Notes: generated from the sequence alone by a model not told the origin. DNA of 64,000 nucleotides from Polystyrenella longa (GCF_007750395.1 NZ_CP036281.1:4921001-4985000); one strand, 5' to 3'; positions 18,756 through 28,642 are shown, numbered from the stretch's first letter. Made by a program: numbers and translations.

Positions 18756-21140
18756 CTATTTTTGCGATGGGGCTGGTTTTTTCTGTAATTCCATTATCCA
18801 GCGATAGAGCATCTCCTGACCGCGGGGATCAACGATATTGGTTGCCAGCGGTGGCATTTGGCGAACACCACGATGACCGGCCCTGGAGTAAAGTTCAGAC
18901 AACAGAGGAGCCCCGGGTAAAACAACGGCGCCCCCCAAAACCGTCAGATGACCATGTAGCGGCTCCTGATTCAGAACGTTCATTTTTTTCAACTCGGTAT
19001 GAAATCGAAGATCCTGGCCACCGGCGGCTATTCCATCCGGTTGATGGCACATGGCACAGTTAACGTCCAGCCAGCCTCGGGCGTATTGCTGAACTTTGCT
19101 TTCCGGTAACTTCAGTTGGCTTTCCTCATGCTTAACGTCCTTACTCCGGTCTAAGTTTCCGAATCCCCATTCCGGGTACGCTTCCAATGCATCCGATGAT
19201 TTCGCCAGCTTTTCCTCGAAGACTCCAAGCTTGTTGAGATAATCCAACTGATTCACATGTTGATCATGATAATCGAGCGTGTGATTCATTTGTCGAGTAT
19301 TCAGACCGAGTACAAATCCCGCCTGTTTCGTATGACAGGTCATACAGTCGGTTCGCGTGGGGAAATAATACGGCTGATTCACCATTCCCTCTTCGGTTTT
19401 TATTTCCAAAGATCGTAGTCGCGATCCTTCCAGAAGTTCGGCATCAGTCCCTTCAGCGTTATACACATAGGTGTAACCCGCCCATCCGGAAGGAGAATGA
19501 ACGAGCAATCGGGTCTCCAGTCGCTTTGCCCCCGTGAGAGTCGTACGGTCCTGATGCATCCAGAATGTTTTGACAAAGAGTGTGCCGACAGGAAACTCCC
19601 ATTTGTCCTGTTCATGAAAGACGACTTTTCCTGCTTCGGGCAAGGCAATATAGCGATCTTTGACGGCATAATCAGACCAGAAGGGCATATTGAGTTCATA
19701 AGGAATCAAACCCTTCACAGGCTTGTTCTTTGAAACAGAGTCGAACAAACCTGCCTCAGAAAGCAAACGAGGAAAACTGTTCGCTTTCTCAAACACCTCT
19801 GCCGGTCGCTGTTTCAGCCGGTACAATTCTCCTTCAAACGTACAGAGAATCATTTCGCCTTGCTGATCTTCACCAAATGCGGCGATGCTCAAACCGGTGT
19901 TAGCAACACGCTTATTCTCCGTTGTGATCTGTCCGTCATGACGCAACATCCAGACATTGCCGCTGAGGTAGTCGCCGTAGAAATAGGCTCCTTCGAATTC
20001 CTTCAACTGACTGCCGCGATAAACGATGCCTCCCGTAACCGACTGCCCCTCACCACGGAAATATTCTGCCAGCGGATCAATTAAATCTCGCTTTGTTTCC
20101 GGGGATTGTGGTTCGAAGTTGTGTGTGGCTTCACGGAGATTCCAACCGTAGTTACCCCCTTTTACGATCAGGTCCACTTCTTCGAATCGATTCTGTCCAA
20201 CATCACCGGCATATAATTGCCCCGACTCCCGGTCGAAGGCCAAACGCCAGATATTGCGAACACCATAGGCCCAGATTTCTCCGCGGGCATTCTCACGCTC
20301 CACAAATGGATTGTCTGCGGGAATCGCGTACATCAATCCCTCGTCCTGATGATCAACATCGATTCTCAAAATGGAACCGAGCAGCGTTTCTAGATTTTGT
20401 GCATTGACGAAAGGATCGTTCGCTTTGCCACCGTCTCCCAGACCTATGTAGAGATAGCCATCGGGACCGAACTTAAGACTGCCACCATTATGATTAGAGA
20501 AAGGTTGTTCAATCTCGAGCAATTTCAATTCGGTATCGCGGTTTACTTTATTTGCATTATCCGCCGATACGGTGAAACGAGAAATAACGGACTTGCGTGA
20601 ATCCTTCTTTTCTCCTGCAGTTGAATAATAGACAAAGAGGTGTCCGTTCTCTTTGTATTTGGGATGAAACGCGAGCCCCAGCAATCCTTCTTCGTTTCCT
20701 TTACGAAGAACAACGTCCTTTATATCCAGGAACAGAGTGGTTTCTGCAGTCTCATTTTTATTGTCGAACAGAAGAATCTGTCCTTGTTGCTCAGCAACAA
20801 AAAGGCGGTTGGTGCCATCATCTGGATACGTCAATTCGATGGGGCGAGTGAATTGCAGATTCGGGAAGACACGGACCTTTTCCAACGGCACGGGATCGGG
20901 ATCATACATAAACCGTGATGTATCAACGGGAACAAATTCTTCCGACAAGGGCCAAGTCGCTACGGTGTCCTGCTGAAGGGTAGAGTTTGACTCCGCCTGA
21001 AGCGGACTTCCATTAAGAGCAGTTAAGGCCACACCCACCACGATAACGCTGTGCATGAATGCCAATTTATAATCAAAATGAGATTTAAATTTCCTCTCGC
21101 ACCGCGCGCTGTTTAGATTCAACTTGATGGTATTGGGCAT
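18756..21140 (-). CDS. PQQ-type glucose/sorbosone dehydrogenase fused to a C-terminal cytochrome c domain
   Basis: This 794-residue exported protein has a six-bladed beta-propeller of the glucose/sorbosone dehydrogenase family (about residues 85-430): NRLFVAEQQGQILLFDN, HNGGSLKFGPDGYLYIGLGD, YAGDVGQNRFEEVDLI and GGNYGWN. The C-terminal half is the conserved module seen in HNE_0200-type proteins. It holds two CxxCH haem sites, CMTCH (about 615) and CAMCH (about 710), the latter followed by QPDG. The architecture suggests a periplasmic PQQ dehydrogenase that passes electrons directly to its own cytochrome domain. The N-terminus has a basic region and a hydrophobic core (HSVIVVGVALTAL) ending at LQAES. 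I kept ATG 21140, which has GAGAG a few bases upstream; an ATG at 21056 is an alternative. The sugar substrate is unknown. Confidence 0.9.
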   Translation of the reverse strand: MPNTIKLNLNSARCERKFKSHFDYKLAFMHSVIVVGVALTALNGSPLQAESNSTLQQDTVATWPLSEEFVPVDTSRFMYDPDPVPLEKVRVFPNLQFTRPIELTYPDDGTNRLFVAEQQGQILLFDNKNETAETTLFLDIKDVVLRKGNEEGLLGLAFHPKYKENGHLFVYYSTAGEKKDSRKSVISRFTVSADNANKVNRDTELKLLEIEQPFSNHNGGSLKFGPDGYLYIGLGDGGKANDPFVNAQNLETLLGSILRIDVDHQDEGLMYAIPADNPFVERENARGEIWAYGVRNIWRLAFDRESGQLYAGDVGQNRFEEVDLIVKGGNYGWNLREATHNFEPQSPETKRDLIDPLAEYFRGEGQSVTGGIVYRGSQLKEFEGAYFYGDYLSGNVWMLRHDGQITTENKRVANTGLSIAAFGEDQQGEMILCTFEGELYRLKQRPAEVFEKANSFPRLLSEAGLFDSVSKNKPVKGLIPYELNMPFWSDYAVKDRYIALPEAGKVVFHEQDKWEFPVGTLFVKTFWMHQDRTTLTGAKRLETRLLVHSPSGWAGYTYVYNAEGTDAELLEGSRLRSLEIKTEEGMVNQPYYFPTRTDCMTCHTKQAGFVLGLNTRQMNHTLDYHDQHVNQLDYLNKLGVFEEKLAKSSDALEAYPEWGFGNLDRSKDVKHEESQLKLPESKVQQYARGWLDVNCAMCHQPDGIAAGGQDLRFHTELKKMNVLNQEPLHGHLTVLGGAVVLPGAPLLSELYSRAGHRGVRQMPPLATNIVDPRGQEMLYRWIMELQKKPAPSQK

Positions 21141-21284
21141 TGTTCTCTCGATTTAAGGTGCGGGTCATTGGGTTGATTTCCGAAACAGGGAGGAGAGGAT
21201 TTCGTTTACATCTGAATTCAGATCAGCCGATCAAAACTGAATAAGAGCTGATTTGTCACAAGGGATGATTTGACATTTTACTGG

Positions 21285-22439
21285 TTAAGTTTTGGCGGTC
21301 GGAGTGGGTGCGTTCTGAGCGATTAGCCTTTCGCTTTTCAAAGTCTCCCAGAACGAATCTGGTATGGAGACCGTCATGGATTCGGCATTCGCTCTCGCTT
21401 GACCGGCATTGCGGGCACCGGGAATCACTGCGGAAACCACTTTTGGTGCTTCGCAGAATTGCAGGGCCGCCGTTCGCAGGTCAACGCCGTGATCACCTGC
21501 AATTTTCATCATACGCTCCCGTTTTTCATTGAACCCCTCCGGGATGTTGCTGCTGTAGTTGTAGCGATCTCGACCGGCCAGGAACCCTGCATTCAGGGGC
21601 GCCCCAATCACAACGGAAATGCCACGATCTGCCAATACGGGAAATGTTTTATTGAGAGCTTCTTCGTGTTCCATTAACGAATATTGAGTCGCCAGCAGGA
21701 AGATATCCGGGTCGGCGACATCAACTGCCTTCAATGCCGGAGCGGGACGGTTCACTCCAAAGCCCCAGGCTTTAATAATGCCCTCCTCACGCATTCGAGT
21801 GAGTTCAGGCATCGCTCCTTTTCTGGCAACTTCGAAGTACTCTGTCCAATTCTCTTTCATGTCCGGGTTATCGGGAGAGAGGTCATGAATGAAAACGATG
21901 TCGATCTCGGAGACTCCCATTCGTTGTAAACTGTCTTCAATAGAGCGACGAGTTCCTTCCGCCGAGTAATCATACTCATAGTCAAATGAAGATGGATTTT
22001 TCCAGAGAAGATCGGCCGGGGGAGCCTCGGCTGCTTTCAGCAAGCGTCCGACTTTTGTGGAGAGTACGTAATCGGTTGGTTTCTGATTATGCAGGAACCA
22101 GCCAAAGCGACGTTCGCTCAGCCCCAGTCCATACCAGGGAGACGTATCGAAATAGCGAGTGCCGGAGTCCCAGGCGTTTTGCATCGCTGCGAGGGCGTCC
22201 TCGTCCGATGTTGGAGCGAATGCATTCCCTACCGCAACTCCCCCTAGGCCAAATCGCGTTTCGGGTCGATAATGACCTTCCAGATGATTCTTATTTTTCG
22301 GCAGTGGCTCGCCTGTTTGATTTCCCTCTATCGGTAAGACGGAACCAATTCCAGGTGCGGCAAATAAAGAACGACCAGCCAGCGCGACAGTTCCTGCGGC
22401 AGCCATTGTCTGTAGAAAGTTGCGGCGATTCGATTCCAT
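21285..22439 (-). CDS. Tat-exported aldo/keto reductase (D-threo-aldose 1-dehydrogenase-like)
   Basis: The 384-residue product begins with a twin-arginine signal (SNRRNFLQTMAAAGTVALAG) ending near LFAAPG. An NAD(P)H-dependent TIM barrel follows, with the catalytic tetrad visible as D in YFDTSPWYG, Y in the same motif, K in LSTKVGRLL and H in FIHDLSP. The order FGLGGVAVGNAF, SERRFGWFL and GIISVVIGAP-like strands fits the L-fucose/D-threo-aldose dehydrogenase branch (COG0667). A Tat signal on a nicotinamide-dependent enzyme is frequent in Planctomycetota and leaves it unclear where the cofactor comes from. It lies 144 bases upstream of the sugar dehydrogenase fusion on the same strand, and sugar oxidation is a shared theme. 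Confidence 0.9.
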   Translation of the reverse strand: MESNRRNFLQTMAAAGTVALAGRSLFAAPGIGSVLPIEGNQTGEPLPKNKNHLEGHYRPETRFGLGGVAVGNAFAPTSDEDALAAMQNAWDSGTRYFDTSPWYGLGLSERRFGWFLHNQKPTDYVLSTKVGRLLKAAEAPPADLLWKNPSSFDYEYDYSAEGTRRSIEDSLQRMGVSEIDIVFIHDLSPDNPDMKENWTEYFEVARKGAMPELTRMREEGIIKAWGFGVNRPAPALKAVDVADPDIFLLATQYSLMEHEEALNKTFPVLADRGISVVIGAPLNAGFLAGRDRYNYSSNIPEGFNEKRERMMKIAGDHGVDLRTAALQFCEAPKVVSAVIPGARNAGQARANAESMTVSIPDSFWETLKSERLIAQNAPTPTAKT

Positions 22440-22811
22440 GTTGTTCTCTGCACTAATTGAGTTGCGTTATCGACTAATATCCCGTCTTCGACAAGTTCCC
22501 ATCTACCAGAACTATCAGGTAAATGACTGCATACAGGATATTGTTGGAGCAAACTCTTACTAGACAAGATAAACAAATGTTTCCAAGGGGTGCTTCAACC
22601 TCATTTCAAGGCAGCGATTATTCCAGAGACCTCTGGCAGGATTCCCATTCTCCCGAGCAATCCAGAACCAGTTGCCCTATATGGAAGCAACTTTTAATAC
22701 ATAAGTGTACCGGGTGTTTATTACCAGCTATAAAAAACGATCTCCCCAGAGAACAAAACCGGGTGGCTGGTTTTTGTCCTTGGGGAGATCTGACCGGAGT
22801 GCCCTTCCGGT
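22440..22811. other. Intergenic region with a terminator
   Basis: This holds the promoter region of the aldo/keto reductase gene (minus strand) and the terminator of the SulP-carbonic anhydrase gene at 22732-22790. I see no other gene or repeat. Confidence 0.5.
22732..22790 (-). terminator. Intrinsic terminator of the SulP-carbonic anhydrase gene
   Basis: On the minus strand a 9-bp stem GATCTCCCC/GGGGAGATC (22782-22790 with 22739-22747) is extended inside by partly paired ACAAAAACC/GGTTTTGT. It is followed by G and six U residues (plus-strand A run 22732-22737). It begins about 20 bases past the stop codon. Confidence 0.88.
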
Positions 22812-25103
22812 TTATCGTTCTACTGCCATCGATCCGATGGCCGAGGGGTTCGATTCCGTCATTAAGATTTCAATCGCACCACTTTTCACGTCGTACAATC
22901 CACCAACAACCATCACCTGACCTGCTTCCAGAGCGTCATGGATAACTCGGCTGCGTTTGATCACTTCGTGAACAGTATGAACAACATTCGCCCGCGCGAT
23001 TTCATCGACGAATTCTTCCTGTTCCAATTCATTCAGATTTCCGAATTTCGTCAGGTCGGAAGGTTCGAGAGAAGGTTCGATCTCGTCTACGATCTGTTGC
23101 AGATGCTGGCAACCCGTGGCCGTTTCGACATCCTGTCCCCCATGCAGCAGTTTGACGGAAGAGGTGACTGCTCCGCAGCGGGAATGCCCCAGGACCATAA
23201 CCAACTTCACACCGGCAACTTTGACGGCGTATTCCATACTGCCGAGTGTCTTAGTCCCGACAATATTACCTGCCACACGAACACTGAAGATGTCGCCAAT
23301 CCCCAAATCGAAAACCAATTCGGCGGGAACTCGGGAGTCAATGCAACTCAGGACAACTGCCAATGGGTTTTGCCCAGCGGCTGTAGCGTTCACTTGTCGA
23401 GCTAAGTCCCGGGTTAAACGACGTCCTGATTGAAAACGCTGATTCCCCTCGACAAGGATCTCCAGAACCTGCTCGGGGCTGATCCGTCCTTGAAGTTCCC
23501 GGGAGGTAAAGTCAGCGAATTGGATGTCATCTTGCAGCTGATACCTCTTACGGAAGCCCCTCAGATTGACCAGCACGTCTCGATTAGGAGCAATGTGTTC
23601 TTTGAAATCTCGAATCAAACCGAGAATATCAGGATCAATGTAATCCGTCCCTGAGGCATCGATCAGTAGTTTTTGGCCCGGTTTCAGATTATTGAAAAGT
23701 CTGTCCAGAGCCGCTTTATTGAGGAAGCTGACCTGATTGGCGAGTTCAATGTGAATGATATCTCCGTCAAGGTGTGTCTCGACAATCTGCCGAATCGGAC
23801 GGCGAACGTTGGACGCCAGAATAAAGACGAGGCTGGTTGCCAGACCAATCAGAATACCAATTAACAAGTCTGTAAAGACAATCGAAACGAGCGTGACGAT
23901 AAAGGGAATGAACTGATATCGACCTTCGTCCCACATTTGCTTCATCAGTTTGGGACTGGCAAGTTTCAAGCCTGTTACAAGCAGAATCGCCGCCAGCGAA
24001 GCCAGCGGAATCATGTTCAGGTAGCTTGCAAAGAACATCACAAAGACCAGCAGAATCACCGCATGGAAGATGGCCGAGAGTTTCGTTTTCGCTCCCATGT
24101 TAACGTTGACAGAACCACGCACGATTACTGAAGTCACCGGCAAACCACCGATGAGCCCTGCGGTAATATTCCCCACTCCTTGGGCAATCAGTTCCCGGTT
24201 GGGAGGTGACGAGCGTTTTTCTTTATCCAGTTTGTCGACAGCTTCCAGGTTGAGTAAGGTCTCCAGCGAAGCAACGATCGCGATCGTGAATGCGGCGACA
24301 TAGATGTCCCCGTTCGTAAACTGACTGAAATCAGGCATCGTCAGAAAAGAGAAGAATTGACCTGGAGAGTCCGCAACCGGAACAGCAACCAGATGAGCCT
24401 TTTCGATAACCCAGTTGGAACCCAGCCGCTGAAAGAAGAATTGCAAACCCACACCCATGACGACGATCAGAAGTGGAGCAGGAATCGGGAGCTTTTTGAG
24501 AAACGACACTCGATCCCAAAGCAGTAGTATTGCGACTGCGGAAAGACCGATAACGGTCGCTCCGAGGGTAATATTTCCTTCGATCAGCGAGGAGATGACC
24601 GCACCGATTTCACTGAACGTATTTTCCTTATCTGGTTGGCTGAACGCCATATCCCCTTCTGGGTCGGCATCGTGACCGAACAAGTGGGGAATCTGTTTGA
24701 GAATCAGGATCACGCCGATTGCTGCTAGTAACCCCTTAATCACGCTCGTGGGGAAGAAGGAAGAAAGCGCCCCGGCGCGAAAGACACCCATGGCGATTTG
24801 CAGCACCCCCGCCAGCACTACCGCCAGCAGAAACGCTTCGAACGATCCCAGGATCGCCAACTGGGCCAACACAATGGCCGTCAAACCAGCGGCGGGGCCG
24901 CTGACACTGGTGTGCGATCCACTGATCGCACCAACGACCAGACCGCCAATAATGCCCGAGAGAATACCGGCAAATGGATCGACGCCCGAGGCAACCGCAA
25001 TTCCGAGACAAAGTGGCAACGCCACCAGGAATACAACAACACCGGCGGACAGGTCTTTAGGTAAATTAGCTAGTGGATACTTCGCCAGACGAGGTGTCGA
25101 CAT
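22812..25103 (-). CDS. SulP-family anion transporter fused to a beta-carbonic anhydrase
   Basis: A 763-residue three-part fusion. Residues 10 to about 415 form the SulP membrane domain (LSAGVVVFLVALPLCLGIAV, SGSHTSVSGPAAGLTA, many hydrophobic helices). About 430-535 is a STAS domain (HIELANQVSFLNKAALD, LIDASGTDYIDPDILGL). About 545-763 is a beta-class carbonic anhydrase with its zinc ligands and Asp/Arg pair in CIDSR and HSRCGA. SulP proteins carry bicarbonate or sulfate, and SulP-carbonic anhydrase fusions are known in several bacterial phyla. The expected role is bicarbonate uptake coupled to CO2/HCO3- interconversion at the inner membrane. The start is ATG 25103, giving the short cytoplasmic leader typical of SulP. 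A terminator lies just downstream and the gene appears monocistronic. Confidence 0.95.
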   Translation of the reverse strand: MSTPRLAKYPLANLPKDLSAGVVVFLVALPLCLGIAVASGVDPFAGILSGIIGGLVVGAISGSHTSVSGPAAGLTAIVLAQLAILGSFEAFLLAVVLAGVLQIAMGVFRAGALSSFFPTSVIKGLLAAIGVILILKQIPHLFGHDADPEGDMAFSQPDKENTFSEIGAVISSLIEGNITLGATVIGLSAVAILLLWDRVSFLKKLPIPAPLLIVVMGVGLQFFFQRLGSNWVIEKAHLVAVPVADSPGQFFSFLTMPDFSQFTNGDIYVAAFTIAIVASLETLLNLEAVDKLDKEKRSSPPNRELIAQGVGNITAGLIGGLPVTSVIVRGSVNVNMGAKTKLSAIFHAVILLVFVMFFASYLNMIPLASLAAILLVTGLKLASPKLMKQMWDEGRYQFIPFIVTLVSIVFTDLLIGILIGLATSLVFILASNVRRPIRQIVETHLDGDIIHIELANQVSFLNKAALDRLFNNLKPGQKLLIDASGTDYIDPDILGLIRDFKEHIAPNRDVLVNLRGFRKRYQLQDDIQFADFTSRELQGRISPEQVLEILVEGNQRFQSGRRLTRDLARQVNATAAGQNPLAVVLSCIDSRVPAELVFDLGIGDIFSVRVAGNIVGTKTLGSMEYAVKVAGVKLVMVLGHSRCGAVTSSVKLLHGGQDVETATGCQHLQQIVDEIEPSLEPSDLTKFGNLNELEQEEFVDEIARANVVHTVHEVIKRSRVIHDALEAGQVMVVGGLYDVKSGAIEILMTESNPSAIGSMAVER

Positions 25104-26366
25104 GAAACAGGCTCACTTTATTATTATGAAGAGTTTTTTAGGATGACCCCGATCCCGTGCCTCTTATTCATTACTGAATGACCAGATTTACTGGACCAGA
25201 GAAACAAGATATCGGTTGATATTTTTCCACCCGACCTACTTTTCTGCCGGGATCCCTGGCCCATAGAAGCGCTATAAGCAACAGGAGAGAATGAAGTTCG
25301 GATATGCAGACCGGCCAGAATCCGTGCCAGAGAATTCTCCGCGTATCTTTCGCGCAAACGACGGCTCTATAAGGAGTTGCCATCTGACACAAAATTTGAA
25401 ATGCGCGTGGATCCGACCCCCAGGGCAGGCGTATACGGATCGATAACCGCATTAAGAACACAGTGGAGAGGCATCCACTAGTTAGAGAACTGGGATGGAC
25501 TCAAAATCCGGCGCGCAGCGCGAGCTATTTAGCAGCGTAGGGGGGCTACGTCACCTGTAAACAGGCGGTGCCCATCGTAAATCCGATTGGGATGTTGACG
25601 CTTATTCGTTAGAGAGTCGGGACGAAAACCATCACTCGTACCGCGAGCGACTCTCGGAGGCAGACTACGGCGATTACGATCAGTTCCGTTCTCCGTACGA
25701 CGGATCTCGCCTCGTTCCTGAAGAGTTTCGACTTCTGCAAGTTCGTACAGCGTAAACTGAACCGACAACTGTCCCGAAAATGGGAAAGATATCGCCAGAA
25801 TAATGAAGAACAATCGCTGTGTAACAAACTGCAGTGAGTCGTACATACGCTATGTCCTGAGTCGAAAAAATGGAAACTTGAAACGCCCGCAGGCGTTGTC
25901 ATACCTTAAAAATATCCTAGAGACCTACCCATGGTTGGTCAACTTGAACTCATTAAATTCAGATAAATTTGGGCACAGTCGCCTTCACATTTGAGATGGT
26001 TGATATGGAGTTAAACATCCCAAATAGAGGGATTTGCTGTTCTGCTACAGAGAATAGATCGTATTGAAAAAGCGGAGAAATCAAGCCTGATTCCGGTATT
26101 TCGTTGAAACTCTCCAGATATGGCCTAATGATCGCCTGAGATCATAAATAGTCAGTCCAGTTCGTCAGATTCGGTCAGGGAATTCCCTGATGGTTCAGCC
26201 CAACCGGATCTAAAATATCAAACCCAAATAAGACTCGCTCGAAAATCGACCACTGAATGGCTAGAATCTGCCGTATTCTCCATATTCACACGAGCATAGT
26301 TGAACCGGGCTCGATTTTTTGTTGTTCGATTTCGGACAACCAAATTCTGTAACTGGCAGGGCAGTA
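25104..26366. other. Large, nearly gene-free interval
   Basis: About 1.26 kb separates divergent genes. It contains one doubtful minus-strand open frame (25529-25846). Three small inverted repeats lie in the plus sequence at about 25510-25575: CGCGCAGCGCG, CGTAG/CTACG and CACCTGT with ACAGGCGGTG. The rest shows no domain, tRNA or clear repeat. It may be a decayed region. Confidence 0.45.
25529..25846 (-). CDS. Doubtful small protein with N-terminal hydrophobic segment
   Basis: An open frame of 105 codons starts with ATG at 25846. It begins MYDSLQFVTQRLFFIILAIS, which could be a signal or anchor, and then becomes rich in arginine and charged residues and ends in cysteine. Codon choice (CGT, CGC, CTG, GAA frequent) looks like that of real genes nearby. 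I recognise no family, there is no strong ribosome site, and its 3' end falls in a hairpin-rich stretch. It may be a lineage-specific protein or a remnant. Confidence 0.3.
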   Translation of the reverse strand: MYDSLQFVTQRLFFIILAISFPFSGQLSVQFTLYELAEVETLQERGEIRRTENGTDRNRRSLPPRVARGTSDGFRPDSLTNKRQHPNRIYDGHRLFTGDVAPLRC

Positions 26367-27791
26367 ATGGCTAAGGATTTTCTGAAGGGTGCGAAAGACC
26401 ACTACGATGTGGTTGTCATCGGGAGCGGACTGGCGGGAATGACCTCGGCTAATGTCCTCGCTCGACAGGGACGATCCGTCCTGTTACTCGAACAGCATTA
26501 TCAACTGGGCGGAATGGCGACCTGGTTCAAACGTCGTAACAAACACATCTTCGACATCTCCCTCCACGGTTTCCCTCACGGCATGGTTAAAAGCTGCCGT
26601 AAATACTGGACCAAGGATATTGCCGATTCCATCATTCAGCTGAAAGGAATTCGGTTCGAGAATCCTCAGTTCTCCGTCCGCACCACATTCGACCGCGAAA
26701 ACTTCTCCCAGATTCTGGAAGAGCGATTCGGTGTTTCGAAAGAAACGATTCAACGGTTCTTCGACACAGCCCGCAGCATGAACTTCTTCGACGACCAGGC
26801 CAAAACGACGGGCGAACTCTTCGAAGAATTCTTCCCCGGTCGCGATGACATCATCCGCTTCCTGATGGAACCGATCACCTACGCAAACGGATCCACTCTC
26901 GAAGATCCCGCGATCACCTACGGTATCGTCTTCTCCAATTTCATGCACAAGGGGGTCTTCACCTTTGAAGGGGGAACTGACGTGCTCGTCTCCAAGATGA
27001 AGGACGAACTGGAGAAGAATGGCGTCGATCTGCGTATTCGTACCCTCGTCGAAAAAATCGAAATCACGGACGGGAAAGTCACTGGCGTCGTCGTCAACGG
27101 TCGCCGCATCGGTTGCGGTGCTCTGATTTCCAACGCCAACGTTAAATCGACTGTTCTGAATCTGGTCGGCGAAGATAAATTCGAAAAAGAATTTGTGGAA
27201 GAAGCCAAAGCAGTTCGTCTCAACAACAGTAGCTGCCAAGTCTATCTCGCTCTCAAGCCGGGCGAATCCTTCCCGGACCAGGGTGACCTGCTGTTTCACT
27301 CGGAACATACCGGTTTCGATATCGACGCGATGCTGAGCCGCAATATCAGCAGCCGCACTTTCTCTTTCTACTATCCCAAGACAAGGCCCGGTCACGATCG
27401 TTACGTGGTGGTCTCTTCCACCAACGCGAACTACGAAGACTGGAAGAACTTGTCGGAGGAAGAATACAAAGCGGCGAAAGAGGAGATGATCGAAAGCACA
27501 ATCGACTGTCTGGAAAAATATGTCCCGGGCGTCCGTGAACAACTCGATCATGTCGAAGCTTCGACACCACGCACGTTCGAGTTCTACACCCGCCACCTGA
27601 ACGGAGCCTCGTTTGGCACCAAGTTCGAAGGCCTGGAAGTGAGCAAGAAACTTCCCGAACAAATCGGCGGTCTCTACCACGCTGGTTCCGTCGGCATCAT
27701 CATGTCCGGCTGGCTCGGCGCTGTAAACTACGGCGTAATTGTGTCCAACGAAGTCGATAAATACCTGACGCCGTCCCCGGTGAATGCGTAG
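26367..27791 (+). CDS. FAD-dependent oxidoreductase of the phytoene desaturase/carotenoid isomerase (CrtI/CrtISO) type
   Basis: This 474-residue flavoprotein starts with a dinucleotide-binding fold, [20 protein letters not shown], followed by [17 protein letters not shown], the typical CrtI N-terminus. The middle carries [16 protein letters not shown], which aligns with the family's GG-x-x-x-L segment. The C-terminal FAD-contact region is [20 protein letters not shown]. The frame opens at TTG 26319, but ATG 26367 starts just before the FAD fold and is preferred. CrtI relatives desaturate, saturate or isomerise polyenes; the substrate here is unknown. It is followed by a small membrane protein and a FabZ-like dehydratase on the same strand, which fits lipid or polyene modification. 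The stop codon lies at the start of a dispersed repeat (27789-27894). Confidence 0.9.
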   Translation: MAKDFLKGAKDHYDVVVIGSGLAGMTSANVLARQGRSVLLLEQHYQLGGMATWFKRRNKHIFDISLHGFPHGMVKSCRKYWTKDIADSIIQLKGIRFENPQFSVRTTFDRENFSQILEERFGVSKETIQRFFDTARSMNFFDDQAKTTGELFEEFFPGRDDIIRFLMEPITYANGSTLEDPAITYGIVFSNFMHKGVFTFEGGTDVLVSKMKDELEKNGVDLRIRTLVEKIEITDGKVTGVVVNGRRIGCGALISNANVKSTVLNLVGEDKFEKEFVEEAKAVRLNNSSCQVYLALKPGESFPDQGDLLFHSEHTGFDIDAMLSRNISSRTFSFYYPKTRPGHDRYVVVSSTNANYEDWKNLSEEEYKAAKEEMIESTIDCLEKYVPGVREQLDHVEASTPRTFEFYTRHLNGASFGTKFEGLEVSKKLPEQIGGLYHAGSVGIIMSGWLGAVNYGVIVSNEVDKYLTPSPVNA

Positions 27792-27894
27792 ATCCTGTCC
27801 AGGGTAAGTGTGGCGGCTCCCGGCCCCGAAAAGTCCTTCAATGCAGGAGGTTGCGCCGCTAGTTCCCGCCACGGACATCTGGAATGCATTCCAG
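27789..27894 (+). repeat. Dispersed ~106-bp repeat, copy A, starting at a stop codon
   Basis: This segment aligns without gaps with 46476-46581; by hand count about 82 of 106 bases match. Both copies begin with TAGATCCTGTCCAGG, and in both the TAG is the stop codon of the gene upstream. Internal inverted sequences (CCAG...CTGG, TGTGGCGG...CCGCCACG) suggest an RNA hairpin. The copy ends in a perfect 16-base palindrome CTGGAATGCATTCCAG at 27879-27894. Confidence 0.8.
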
Positions 27895-28022
27895 TTAATC
27901 GACTTGCGGTGCTAAACTCTTTTCGCCAGACTGTATGCTAACATTTCGCTATCCGTCCGCGCCAGGCTGAAGCCTGTGTTTGCGCAGGATGTGCCCTATG
28001 TCTGTCGCAGAGGCCCATCTCC

Positions 28023-28529
28023 ATGCGTTACGCATTCTACGCGATAATGCCGTATCTTTTATTGTCGGCTTATAGCCACTCCGTGATGGCTGAATGGGAA
28101 ATCCAATACGGCACCTTCGGGAACGACACGCTCCCTAAGCAATGGAAGGCGACGATGTATACAACTGAAGGGAGTATAATGGACTCGATCACGACCGTTG
28201 CCAAAGAGTACAAAGTCAACCAGGATTACGAACCACCTGATTTTCAAATTGAAGTCAACCCAGGTGACCAGATCGTCATTGCTAAAGGTGCCATGGAATA
28301 TGAAACCGCCGAGGTCCAGGAAGATGGTAGTTTTAAAGTCATCGGAGATTTCCCCATTCGCAATACGGAAAGCCGACCAGATGGAGTACCCGCCTCGGAT
28401 CGTGACGCAGACGAAGAAGACCCCGCAATATCATCAAACCTGAGTCTCATCTTGCTCTGCGTCTGGCTGCTTCCCTTCGTACTTGTTGCCGCGATCTTCT
28501 TTCTGGTGATGCGACGTTCAAAGCGATAA
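28023..28529 (+). CDS. Small exported protein with C-terminal transmembrane anchor
   Basis: I do not recognise a family. The 168-residue product has a signal-peptide-like start (AFYAIMPYLLLSAYSHSVMA), a soluble central part of about 110 residues with short beta-type strands and an acidic, disordered stretch (SDRDADEEDPA). A C-terminal membrane helix (LILLCVWLLPFVLVAAIFFL) ends in basic RRSKR, so the bulk should face the periplasm. AGAGG lies about 9 bases before the ATG. It stands between the CrtI-like gene and the FabZ-like gene on the same strand and may be coregulated with them. Confidence 0.7.
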   Translation: MRYAFYAIMPYLLLSAYSHSVMAEWEIQYGTFGNDTLPKQWKATMYTTEGSIMDSITTVAKEYKVNQDYEPPDFQIEVNPGDQIVIAKGAMEYETAEVQEDGSFKVIGDFPIRNTESRPDGVPASDRDADEEDPAISSNLSLILLCVWLLPFVLVAAIFFLVMRRSKR

Positions 28530-28582
28530 CTCGATTCGCTACAATCGCCGGGGCGGTTTCACCGACCTGTTAGACGCTTGTC

Positions 28583-28612
28583 CCTTTCGTGTTTTTCGTG
28601 ACCATTCGTGGT
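28583..28612 (+). repeat. Short phased TTCGTG repeat
   Basis: TTCGTG occurs three times, at 28586, 28595 and 28605, so the copies are 9 and 10 bases apart. They lie in the gap between the small membrane protein gene and the FabZ-like gene. The spacing is close to one DNA helical turn. It is not explained by a hairpin. Confidence 0.55.
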
Positions 28613-28642
28613 TCCCACTCGACCCACCCCGAAGGCCTCTCC

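Noticed and set aside
26484-27878. 464-codon open frame on the minus strand opposite the CrtI-like gene
   Set aside because: It is the mirror of a confident flavoprotein gene; its product has no domain and it has no independent support.
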